64,000 nt of DNA. It comes from Spirochaetota bacterium (GTDB lineage: Bacteria > Spirochaetota > UBA4802 > UBA5550). The stretch covers positions 20,923 through 84,922 of the forward strand of contig JAFGJK010000110.1 of assembly GCA_016929135.1 (NCBI GenBank), in the 5' to 3' direction. The position numbers and the translations under genes were made by a program. Shown piece after piece: positions 7,728 to 15,841 of the stretch; within the stretch, counting starts at the first letter, position 1, and every line of letters begins with the position of its first letter. The notes beneath the pieces were generated by a model. That model ran no database searches. It saw only the letters and a program-made list of their open reading frames with translations, and was not told where the DNA came from.

Positions 7728-9851
7728 ATGAAATATCTGCAGGTGGAGAAGACCAGTGACAATATCGTAGCGATCACCATAAACTGCCCCGATTCGAAGG
7801 TGAACAAGGTCTCCAGCGGGCTTCTGAAAGAGATATCGGACGTGCTGGATCAAATAGAAAAGGAAGAGGTAACGGGTGTCGCCATCGTCAGCGGCAAGGC
7901 GGACAATTTCGTCGTTGGGGCGGACATCGACGAGCTTCGCTCCAAGACATCCGACAAGGAAGTGGAGCGTTACATCAGATCGGGCCATGACATCCTGAAC
8001 CGGTTGGCCTCGATCAGGGTTCCCAAGGTGTGCGCTATCCACGGAAACTGCCTGGGGGGAGGGCTCGAGCTGACGCTGGTGGCCGATTGGAGGATCGCAT
8101 CTGATTCCACTGCCACGGTATTCGGGCTTCCGGAGGTGATGATCGGTCTCCTGCCGGCTGCCGGGGGAACGCATCGTCTGCCTCGTCTCGTGGGATTAAG
8201 GACGGCGATGCCGTTGATGCTCACGGGAAAAAATCTCCGGGTGAAAAAGGCGAAGCGCTTGGGACTTGTGGATGAGGTGGTGATGCCACACGGCCTGAAG
8301 GATGTGGCCATCAAGCGGGCCCGGATGCTGGCGAAGAAGAGAGAAAAAAGGAAGAGAAAGAGATCCTTGGTGGATTTCCTCCTGGAGTCGAACCCGATAG
8401 GAAGGGGGATCGTCTTCAGCCAGGCCAGGAAGATGGTGATGCGGCAGACCCGGGGGCTCTATCCGGCTCCCCTTGAGATCATCGATTCCGTGGAGTATGG
8501 GTACAAAAAGGGCGTGCTGAAGGGACTCGATAAAGATGCAGAGCGATTCGTGCGGCTCGTGGGACGCCCCGAGACGAAGTCCCTCATGAGTATATTTTTC
8601 GGCATGACGGCGCTGAAGAAGAATCCCCTTGAGAAAAAGGCGAAGCCGGTAAGGAAGCTGGCGGTGCTCGGTGCGGGACTCATGGGGAGCGGCATTGCCG
8701 CGGTGTCGACGCCGGTCTGTGAGACCCTTCTGCTGAAGGACATGACCCTCGACGCGGTTGCCAGGGGGATGAAGGAGATCTGGAAGGGTATCGCGAAGCA
8801 GGTAAAATCGGGTGCCATCGAGAAGTTCGAGGGGGAGAAGCGTTACGGGAGGATTGTCCCCTGCGACGACTACCGTGATTTCAGGAACACCGACATCGTG
8901 ATCGAGGCGGTCTTCGAGGACCTGAAATTGAAAAGGAAGATACTTGGGGATATCGAAGCGAACTGCGAGGCCGGCACCATCTTCGCCTCCAACACCTCGT
9001 CAATCCCGATCAAGTCCATCGCCCAGGGGTGCAGGCGGCCGCAGAATGTGATCGGCATGCATTATTTCTCGCCGGTGACCAGGATGCCGCTTCTGGAGAT
9101 AATCAAGACCGAAAAAACCGCCGACTGGGTGGTGGCCACGGCGCTCGATACCGGCATCAGGCAGGGGAAGACCTGCATCATCGTCAGGGACGGCCCCGGT
9201 TTTTACACCACCAGGATCCTGGCGCCGCTTCTTTTCGAGGGTGGCCTCCTCCTCTCCGAGGGGGCGGAGATGCAGGATATAGACAGGGCCATGCACCAGT
9301 TCGGCTATCCCGTGGGGCCCATCACGCTCCTGGACGAGGTGGGGATTGACGTGGGTGCCCATGTGGCCGAGACGCTCAGCCCGATTATGGAGCCCAGGGG
9401 CATCACCAGCCCGAAGGACATGTTCCGGATGATCGAGAAGGGGTATCTGGGCAGAAAGAGCGGTATGGGGATGTATCGGTATGATGTCCCGAAAAAGAAG
9501 GGTAGGAAACCGGTCAATCAGGACGTCTACGTAATGCTGGGCAATGCGCCGAGGAGGAAGTTCGCTGTTGAGGAGATCCAGCAGCGGGTAAGCCTCATGA
9601 TGGTGAACGAGGCGGCGCTCTGCCTGCAGGAGGGGATCATCCCCTCGCCGCAGGTGGGGGACATGGGGGCGATCCTCGGGCTGGGCTTTCCCCCCTTCCG
9701 CGGCGGTCCCTTCAGGTATGTCGACAGTACCGGGACGGATACAATCGTCTCGATCATGGAGGGGCTTGCGGAGAAACACGGCGTGCGGTTTACACCGGCA
9801 CCGATTTTGGTGCAGATGACGAAGAAGAAGAACAGCTTCTATCGGGATTGA
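7728..9851 (+). CDS. fadJ: Enoyl-CoA hydratase / 3-hydroxyacyl-CoA dehydrogenase (FadJ-type trifunctional alpha)
   Basis: 707 residues. The N-terminal crotonase domain (1-200) shows the oxyanion loop HGNCLGGGLELTLVADWRIA and the second catalytic Glu in LPEVMIGLLPAAGGTHRLPR. The Rossmann dehydrogenase domain begins near 305 with LGAGLMGSGIAA, followed by SNTSSIPI and the catalytic His of GMHYFSP. The C-terminal helical domain is duplicated in the usual way. ATG 7728 has GAGGAGGAAGGG upstream. It hydrates enoyl-CoA and oxidises the product with NAD. Its TGA overlaps the ATG of the downstream pseudogene (TGATG). Confidence 0.93.
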   Translation: MKYLQVEKTSDNIVAITINCPDSKVNKVSSGLLKEISDVLDQIEKEEVTGVAIVSGKADNFVVGADIDELRSKTSDKEVERYIRSGHDILNRLASIRVPKVCAIHGNCLGGGLELTLVADWRIASDSTATVFGLPEVMIGLLPAAGGTHRLPRLVGLRTAMPLMLTGKNLRVKKAKRLGLVDEVVMPHGLKDVAIKRARMLAKKREKRKRKRSLVDFLLESNPIGRGIVFSQARKMVMRQTRGLYPAPLEIIDSVEYGYKKGVLKGLDKDAERFVRLVGRPETKSLMSIFFGMTALKKNPLEKKAKPVRKLAVLGAGLMGSGIAAVSTPVCETLLLKDMTLDAVARGMKEIWKGIAKQVKSGAIEKFEGEKRYGRIVPCDDYRDFRNTDIVIEAVFEDLKLKRKILGDIEANCEAGTIFASNTSSIPIKSIAQGCRRPQNVIGMHYFSPVTRMPLLEIIKTEKTADWVVATALDTGIRQGKTCIIVRDGPGFYTTRILAPLLFEGGLLLSEGAEMQDIDRAMHQFGYPVGPITLLDEVGIDVGAHVAETLSPIMEPRGITSPKDMFRMIEKGYLGRKSGMGMYRYDVPKKKGRKPVNQDVYVMLGNAPRRKFAVEEIQQRVSLMMVNEAALCLQEGIIPSPQVGDMGAILGLGFPPFRGGPFRYVDSTGTDTIVSIMEGLAEKHGVRFTPAPILVQMTKKKNSFYRD

Positions 9852-10309
9852 TGGTGGTACCCATGGGGCAGGAAACGATCTTCGATTCCATCCTGGCGCA
9901 CATACGGAACAGTCCCGGGAAGGAGGCTCTTCACTACTTCCGGGATAAGAAGCCGGGAATGGTGACCTACGGGGAATTCGGCATGCGGATCGCCGCAGTG
10001 GCGACCTGGCTCAAATCCCGGGGGATCGTGTGGCGATACTGGCCGAGAACTCGCTGGAGTGGGCCATCGCTGATCTGGCCGTGTCATTTATCGCCGGAGG
10101 TGAAAAGACTGATTAGAGCCAAAATCGAGACACTGAACGAGGAACTGGCTCGTTTCGAGCAGGTAAAGGATTTCGCGATACTGGATCGCGATTTCTCGGT
10201 GGAAGATGACCTCCTTACCCCGACGTTAAAATTGAAAAGGAAGAATATCATCGCTCGATACGGAAGTATCATCGAAGCGATCTATGCGGATGAAGTAAAG
10301 GTCTGGTAA
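9851..10309 (+). pseudogene. Remnant of a long-chain acyl-CoA synthetase (fadD-like) with an internal deletion and a frameshift
   Basis: The first 57 or so codons read as the N-terminus of an AMP-forming long-chain acyl-CoA ligase (VTYGEFGMRIAAVATWLKSR). Near 10021-10024, in a G run, the homologous reading jumps to the -1 frame as GDRVAILAENSLEWAIADLA and stops at 10111-10113. The original frame then resumes at the far C-terminus of the same family (VKDFAILDRDFSVED, LTPTLKLKRK, IIEAIYADEV). The adenylation core, some 400 or more residues including the AMP-binding signature, is missing. A short chimeric ORF (about 152 codons) survives but cannot be a working ligase. It keeps its place between fadJ and the acyl-CoA dehydrogenase. 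Confidence 0.85.
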
Positions 10310-10330
10310 TATTCTGAATGAGGAGCTGCT

Positions 10331-11479
10331 ATGGAACGATCACTGGATTTTCAGGAAGAGCATCTGATTTTTAGAGATGCATTCAGGGGATTCATTCACA
10401 AAACAATTGGGGATGACTACCCTTTATGGGAAGATGCTGGTATCGTCCCGAGGGACGTATGGAAGAAATTTGGCGAGAACGGGTATCTGGTTCCCTGGGC
10501 AAAAGAGGAATATGGAGGATCGGAAGCGGATTTTTTCTATTCGGTAATCATTACCGAGGAGCTCGCAAGGTTTGGAGCCAGCGGCCTCTTCGTGCCGCTG
10601 CACAATGATATCGTGGCACCCTATATCAACTCCTTTGGGACGGAGGAACAGAAAAAAAAATGGCTTCCGCCCTGTGCCTCTGGGGATGCGATCCTGGCGG
10701 TGGCAATGACTGAACCCGATGCAGGTTCCGATCTGGCCTCTATGAAGACCAGGGCCGTGCGCCAGGGGAATAAATGGATATTGAACGGCCAGAAGACGTT
10801 CATCTCTAACGGTCTCCTTGCTGATATCGTTGTGGTGGCGGCTAAAACTGGAAGCCCGGAGACACCGCCGCATCAGGCAGTGAGCCTTTTTGTCGTAGAA
10901 CGAGGTGCTCCGGGTTTCAGCCGGGGTGAGCCTATAAAAAAAATCGGACTGAAAGCGCAGGACACGGCTGAGCTCTTTTTTGATGATTGCGAAATCCCTG
11001 CGGAAAACATTCTGGGGCAGGAGGGCATGGGATTTCTCTATCTTATGCAGAAGCTTCAGCAGGAGCGCCTTATCTGTGCACTGGGGTCACAAGCGGCAGC
11101 GGAGCGCTGTCTCGAGCTCACCCTGGAGTATGTGAAGGAGAGAAAGGTATTCGGCAAGCCGCTTACAAAGTACCAGAATACTCAATTTGTCATCGCTGAA
11201 GTTGCATCGGAGATTGCAGTGGGCAGAAGCTTTGTCGATGATCTCATCAGAAATCATATGATCGGCAAGGACGTAGTCAAGGAAACCTGCATGGCTAAAT
11301 ACTGGATCTGTGAAACCGCGAAGAGTATTGCAGACCGTTGCCTGCAGCTTTTCGGAGGATACGGTTACTGCACCGAATATCCGATTGCACGTTTTTATGC
11401 CGATGCCCGTGTCCAGACTATTTATGCCGGTACCTCGGAAATAATGAAGCTGATTGTTACCAGAAGCATGGGTTTATAA
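10331..11479 (+). CDS. Acyl-CoA dehydrogenase
   Basis: 382 residues, full family length. It introduces the 2,3 double bond into acyl-CoA using FAD and passes electrons to ETF. Visible marks are the FAD/substrate loop AMTEPDAGSDL, WILNGQKTFISNG, RKVFGKPLTKYQNTQF, QLFGGYGYCTEYPIARFYAD and the catalytic Glu in YAGTSEIMKLIV. GAGGAGCTGCT precedes ATG 10331. It closes the fad operon, supplying its first oxidation step. Its codon use is more AT-tolerant than fadI/fadJ, and the pseudogene lies just before it, so the operon may have been rearranged here. Confidence 0.93.
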   Translation: MERSLDFQEEHLIFRDAFRGFIHKTIGDDYPLWEDAGIVPRDVWKKFGENGYLVPWAKEEYGGSEADFFYSVIITEELARFGASGLFVPLHNDIVAPYINSFGTEEQKKKWLPPCASGDAILAVAMTEPDAGSDLASMKTRAVRQGNKWILNGQKTFISNGLLADIVVVAAKTGSPETPPHQAVSLFVVERGAPGFSRGEPIKKIGLKAQDTAELFFDDCEIPAENILGQEGMGFLYLMQKLQQERLICALGSQAAAERCLELTLEYVKERKVFGKPLTKYQNTQFVIAEVASEIAVGRSFVDDLIRNHMIGKDVVKETCMAKYWICETAKSIADRCLQLFGGYGYCTEYPIARFYADARVQTIYAGTSEIMKLIVTRSMGL

Positions 11480-12314
11480 TACTCCATGTGATGATCAATT
11501 CATGAGGCAGCATCGGAGGTCGGATCATGGAATAGAAATCAGCTTTCGAGAAGCCGGAATTGCGCTATTCTTTCGATACACACGAAACAGGATCCATGAA
11601 ATATTTATGCGAGATGATTCCTGCCGGTGCTTCATAGTTATCACGTAGTTAGCACATAAGCCCACTGTATATATACTCTTCAGCTTTTTTCCAGGGCCCC
11701 TTCTTGCAGTGCTATATCCGATATGCCGCATCGGACATACGAGATAGAGTGTTGGATCGCGTTGATGTCAGATATTTCATCTCTGAATCGTTCATTCCAG
11801 AAGGGACCTGACCTCATGTTTCGTCTGTTGTACTGTTCTGCAGATCGTGCTTTAATATTGCATAATGCGCGAGATTGAAGGGCCAGTTTCAATGGTTCGT
11901 ATTAAAATGAACAAGTTCAAAATCATATTTTTACCTGGGCCGCTTGATTATCAACATGAGTTGCTTTTGGTGATTGCTCATTATTCCCTGCGTTCAATAA
12001 ACCGGGAAAGAACACGATAGCAAAGATTTGGATAACAGATTCGGAGTTTTCGAGACATTGTTGTCACGTTGTGAGTTTTCTTCAAGAAATTAACAATTGA
12101 AGATCATTGCCTGATAAGAAATAATTGAGCGATCAGCACATTTTAACAGTTACAATATCTATGAATTCAATAGAAGAAGGAAAGTACAGGAGTAATAGAA
12201 AAAAATGTTGAATACAAGGCGGGATCATTGATATTCTTAACCTGGGGGTGGCTATGCGGTCCAGCGGCACGAGGTTGGCAACACATCACACTCGTTTCCT
12301 TCATAACAGGAGCA
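11480..12314. other. AT-richer 835-base gap with no convincing gene
   Basis: This stretch is clearly poorer in GC than the surroundings. Only short ORFs occur on either strand (the longest about 70 codons), and none shows a recognisable motif, ribosome site or codon bias. It may hold decayed genes or the promoter of cheD. I see no tRNA, inverted repeats of IS type or CRISPR structure. Confidence 0.5.
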
Positions 12315-12959
12315 ATGCGAAAAAAAGGAACAGATCACAGTGGCCGGTACTTCATTGTCGCCCCCAATGAAATCGTGTTCATTTCCACGAATCAGACGCT
12401 GTCGGTGGTTCTGGGGTCTTGTATCTCCACGGTATTCATCGGGAAGCGCGAACAGTATATCCTTGCTGCCAATCATATCGTCATCGCGGTTCCAAACACG
12501 ATGAGTGTGATCGCGAAAAAGAGTGCGAGCCAGCAGATTGATGAAATGATCGGCATCTATGAATCGGAGTACGGGATACGTCTTGAGGAACTGCGGTGCT
12601 TGCATCTCATTGGGGGCGGCAAGAAGGTATCTGATGAATCCTTCATGGTCCATGAAAAAAATATTTCCGAGTCATCTGCCATTCTCAATAAGCTGGGTGT
12701 TGCGGTATTGTTCAATGATACGGGGAGTCATATGAATGCCAGCTATTCAATTTATAATAATCTGCTGGGTCTGTTTGTCGAAAATATGTTCACTTCGACA
12801 CATATATCGTTTACCATCAATCTGGATATACTATTTGCCATTGATCTGCCGGAACAGGCGCTGTTTCCTGCATCGACTTTAAGGCACATAAGTCCGGGAT
12901 TCGAGTATCTAGTGGAAAAAAAGGTTATTGATGATATAACAGGCGAGAAAAAACGATAG
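12315..12959 (+). CDS. cheD: CheD-family chemoreceptor glutamine deamidase
   Basis: About 214 residues. CheD deamidates glutamines of methyl-accepting proteins and in some species binds CheC. The catalytic Cys is in VVLGSCISTVF and the His in AANHIVI, spaced as in the family; the Thr expected in the third position is probably in the NDTGSHMNASY region. The start is uncertain: ATG 12315 has AGGAG only two bases away, while the frame is open back to a TTG at 12228. It stands alone, without other che genes beside it; the chemoreceptors at 40-45 kb are candidate substrates. Confidence 0.75.
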   Translation: MRKKGTDHSGRYFIVAPNEIVFISTNQTLSVVLGSCISTVFIGKREQYILAANHIVIAVPNTMSVIAKKSASQQIDEMIGIYESEYGIRLEELRCLHLIGGGKKVSDESFMVHEKNISESSAILNKLGVAVLFNDTGSHMNASYSIYNNLLGLFVENMFTSTHISFTINLDILFAIDLPEQALFPASTLRHISPGFEYLVEKKVIDDITGEKKR

Positions 12960-12987
12960 CCGGATTTTCCCGAATGTGTTCTTTCGG

Positions 12988-13009
12988 TATGAATAACGGG
13001 TTATTCATA
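12988..13009. promoter_or_regulatory. Perfect 10-bp inverted repeat between cheD and the flavodoxin gene
   Basis: TATGAATAAC (12988-12997), a GG centre and GTTATTCATA (13000-13009), flanked by CGG and CCG at a short distance. It lies 28 bases past the cheD stop and about 40 before the flavodoxin start. There is no T run, so a regulatory operator is at least as likely as a terminator. Confidence 0.45.
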
Positions 13010-13049
13010 TACCCGGTGTCTCGTTGTTACATTATCTGGGGTACTGAGC

Positions 13050-13802
13050 ATGCTTTTTAGAGGACATACAACCGGAATGCAATCCACATACACGCGCAGG
13101 AGGATAATCACGCTTGGGGCCGCCGCCGGTGCCACAATGTTCGTTCCCGGTATCCAGGGATTGGCCTTAAGGACTGAACAGAAGCAGTATAACACGCGTA
13201 CGCCTCGTCGGGCGCTTGTACTCTGGTACAGCCAGACGGGTCATACCGGTAGAATCGGTTCACTCATTGCCGCTGTATGGCGTCAGATGGGCCTTGCGGT
13301 GGATTCCTCCGATTATCGCAATTTCGATGCGGCAATGCTTGGACAGTACGATATCATAGCCATGGGGACCCCGGTGTTTTATATGGATGTTCCGGAGAAT
13401 GTGCGTCAATATCTTGAATCATGGCCGGCAATCGACGGGACCGCCGTGGCCTCCTATACGACCTTCGGTGGTTCGGGGAACAACCAGCACAACACCGTTT
13501 GCATGGTCCTGGAGTTGCTTGCGGAGAAGGGTGGGATTCCCGCGGGAATGGATGTCTTCGGTAACATGTCTACCTATGCGCCCACGTGGTCCCTGGGCAA
13601 TGCTGAAAGGACACTGAGATACCGTCATCTGCCAGGAGAGGAAACCTACAATCATGCAAGAGCATATGCCAGGGATGTCCTTGGCAATGTTCAGAACGGC
13701 AGGGTACTGGAGATACAGAGGGAGTTCGACTCGGGGAGCATCCTGCGGCACATGCCTCAGGTATGGGGGGACGAAGCTTATGATTTCAACGCACAGGTTT
13801 GA
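13050..13802 (+). CDS. Flavodoxin-like protein with a possible Tat leader
   Basis: 250 residues (or 241 from ATG 13077). After a leader containing TRRRIITLGAAAGATMFVPG, which looks like a twin-arginine signal, comes a flavodoxin fold: the FMN phosphate loop WYSQTGHTGRIG, then AMGTPVFYMDVPENVRQYL and TFGGSGNNQHNT. It resembles the flavodoxin half of EFR1-type ferredoxin-flavodoxin proteins. GGGG precedes ATG 13050 by nine bases; ATG 13077 would place the RR closer to the N-terminus. Its 3' end overlaps the ferredoxin gene by 23 bases, so the two are probably co-translated redox partners. Export is inference from the leader. Confidence 0.75.
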   Translation: MLFRGHTTGMQSTYTRRRIITLGAAAGATMFVPGIQGLALRTEQKQYNTRTPRRALVLWYSQTGHTGRIGSLIAAVWRQMGLAVDSSDYRNFDAAMLGQYDIIAMGTPVFYMDVPENVRQYLESWPAIDGTAVASYTTFGGSGNNQHNTVCMVLELLAEKGGIPAGMDVFGNMSTYAPTWSLGNAERTLRYRHLPGEETYNHARAYARDVLGNVQNGRVLEIQREFDSGSILRHMPQVWGDEAYDFNAQV

Positions 13803-14037
13803 CAGCGAGCGTTGCACCAGGTGCGGGGTCTGCCAGAGTCTCTGCCCGGTCGGGGCGATTGATATCGGCAGACAGGAGATCAATCACTCCCGGTGTATCG
13901 CCTGTTTCGGATGCCTCAACAACTGTCCTGCCCAGGCGATTGATATGCGTTTCTTAGGCAGTCGTCTCACCGGATTTTTCGCTTTTCTGCAAGAGCGGTC
14001 GATCGTTATCCAGGAACCGGCCGAATTGAGCATCTAG
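13780..14037 (+). CDS. Two-cluster [4Fe-4S] ferredoxin
   Basis: 85 residues. Two classic cluster motifs are visible, CTRCGVCQSLCPVGAI and CIACFGCLNNCPAQAI, with a 30-residue C-terminal tail. GGGGGGA upstream of ATG 13780 gives a good start inside the end of the flavodoxin gene in a different frame. It has no leader of its own. In EFR1 proteins these two modules are one chain; here they are separate, overlapping genes. If the flavodoxin is exported by Tat, the ferredoxin could ride along as a folded partner; otherwise both are cytoplasmic. Confidence 0.85.
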   Translation: MISTHRFDSERCTRCGVCQSLCPVGAIDIGRQEINHSRCIACFGCLNNCPAQAIDMRFLGSRLTGFFAFLQERSIVIQEPAELSI

Positions 14038-14073
14038 TGTCCACGCCGGGTGGAGCACCGATTCGTTGGTGGT

Positions 14074-15570
14074 CTAGCGTGCGTACTCCTGAAGGTCCGG
14101 GAATGCATTCATCACCCTGAGGCGATCGATCTCTTTCTTGTACCTTCCTTCCCAGCCTATTTTTTTCGTGCGCCGCTCGTAGATATGCTTCATCAGCGGC
14201 CTGAAGAAATATTTCCAAAAGGCCACCCATATCCCCCCCTTTTTCTGTGCGAAGCGTGAGGGATTCCACCAGCCGAGCACCTTCTGTCTGTGCAGCCAGA
14301 AATAATACTGCAGCTCCTCCGTGGTCAGGTGTCTGGTGCGCACGTTCGCCCAGAGCCCGCTGTACCACCGAAAATCGTCCCGGTTCGTTACCAGACCCTT
14401 TTTTATGAGGTCTTCCCGGATGTCGGTACTGGGGTATGGGGTGAGTATCTGAAGATATGAGGCATCTGCTTCCAGCTGTCGGTAGAACTCATAATTCTCG
14501 ATGATCTCCCTTTCTGAATCCTCCGGGAGTCCGAATATGAGACCCGCGATGACCATGATTCCGTATTTGTGACAGATATCGATCGCGCGCCTGGAGTCCT
14601 CGACAATGTCCCCCTTGTTCATCGTGGCAAGGTTTTTCTGTGATCCATTTTCGATTCCCAGGAATATGGTCTTGAAGCCGGCCTCGGACATCCGCTGTAC
14701 CATCTCCTCGTTTCGTGCAATGGAGACGCAGTCCGCCTGAACCACCAGGCTCAGCCCCGTGTAGTTCCTCTCGATAATGGCATCGCAGATGTCCATGACC
14801 CGTTTCGGGTTCAGCACCATGTTGTCGTCGACGATGAATATCCAGCGAGTCTTGTTCTTGAAGTAGATGCTGTCGATATCAGCGATGATGCGCTCAATGG
14901 GGTAGATGCGGAAGGAGCGGCCGTACATATGCTGTATGCTGCAGAAATTGCATGCCCTGGTGCATCCGCGGGATGTTTCCATCACCTCCGCCTTGTACAT
15001 CATCACATGGTAACCCCAGGTGAGGCGCCGCTTGTCCCGCACCGGCAGCTTCAGCGATGCAAGATCAAGGTTTTTCGCGCGTTCGTTGTGAACGAAGACT
15101 CCATTTTTCTTATACGACAGTGAGGGGATGGACTCCAGGGAATCGCGCCCCTCGACTGCATTGACGAGCCTCCGGAAGGGCTCCTCCCCCTCGCCACGCA
15201 CCATGAAGTCAATGTCGGCAGCATCGGGCGACCGTGATATGGCCTCGTACATGAGCGTGGCGTGGTACCCGCCGATGACGATTTTAATGGAAGGGGCGAG
15301 GGAACGGATCAGCCTGGCGATCTTCATGCAGGTGTCGAACTGCCACGTCATGGCGGAGAGACCGACGATGGCGGGGCGGATTCTGTTAATCGTCCTTGTC
15401 AGATATTTTTTGACCATGTGCCGTTTTCTCACCAGATCGATGATGAACACTTCGTGGTCTTCATCGATATTGCCGGCAATGGAGGCGATCCCGAGGTTCG
15501 GCATATGGACCGCCATTTCATGGATGATGATGGGTGTTACATCCGGCATGGATATCAACAGCACCTTCAT
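14074..15570 (-). CDS. B12-binding-domain radical SAM protein
   Basis: 498 residues. An N-terminal Rossmann-like cobalamin-binding domain (about 1-150; VGLSAMTWQFDT, IVIGGYHATLM, GEGEEPFRRLV) is followed by a radical SAM barrel with the CX3CX2C motif in TSRGCTRACNFCS. IFIVDDNMVLNP, FLGIENGSQKNL and IAGLIFGLPEDSE are typical of the class that includes hopanoid and BchE-like methylases. ATG 15570 follows AGGAGGGAGCC. It is convergent with the ferredoxin gene and divergent from the acyl-CoA synthetase. Substrate unknown. Confidence 0.88.
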   Translation of the reverse strand: MKVLLISMPDVTPIIIHEMAVHMPNLGIASIAGNIDEDHEVFIIDLVRKRHMVKKYLTRTINRIRPAIVGLSAMTWQFDTCMKIARLIRSLAPSIKIVIGGYHATLMYEAISRSPDAADIDFMVRGEGEEPFRRLVNAVEGRDSLESIPSLSYKKNGVFVHNERAKNLDLASLKLPVRDKRRLTWGYHVMMYKAEVMETSRGCTRACNFCSIQHMYGRSFRIYPIERIIADIDSIYFKNKTRWIFIVDDNMVLNPKRVMDICDAIIERNYTGLSLVVQADCVSIARNEEMVQRMSEAGFKTIFLGIENGSQKNLATMNKGDIVEDSRRAIDICHKYGIMVIAGLIFGLPEDSEREIIENYEFYRQLEADASYLQILTPYPSTDIREDLIKKGLVTNRDDFRWYSGLWANVRTRHLTTEELQYYFWLHRQKVLGWWNPSRFAQKKGGIWVAFWKYFFRPLMKHIYERRTKKIGWEGRYKKEIDRLRVMNAFPDLQEYAR

Positions 15571-15841
15571 GGCTCCCTCCTGAAAAATTCCTGCGATCAT
15601 AGATCGAACACAATGATCAAAAAATTGTCAAGATCATAAAAATAATTTTTCCGCGCACTGCGAAAAGAAACGGGGGGCGATGGACCGGTGATACGGGAGA
15701 AGACGTTGAAAAGAGTATTGACAGACAACCAACCAAATACAATTGTTACAACTGTGGTTATTGTTGTGGGGCGTGGTCCCTTCATAGGGGATGCCTCCGC
15801 ATGGTGCGGCCGCTATATTAATATCCTCCTGGAGTGCTTAT

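Noticed and set aside
15718..15743. Promoter TTGACA with TACAAT before the ADP-forming acyl-CoA synthetase
   Set aside because: The spacer is only 14 bases, too short for a normal sigma70 promoter. The nearby ACAATTGT and TTGTTACAA palindromes do not fit the FadR operator spacing.
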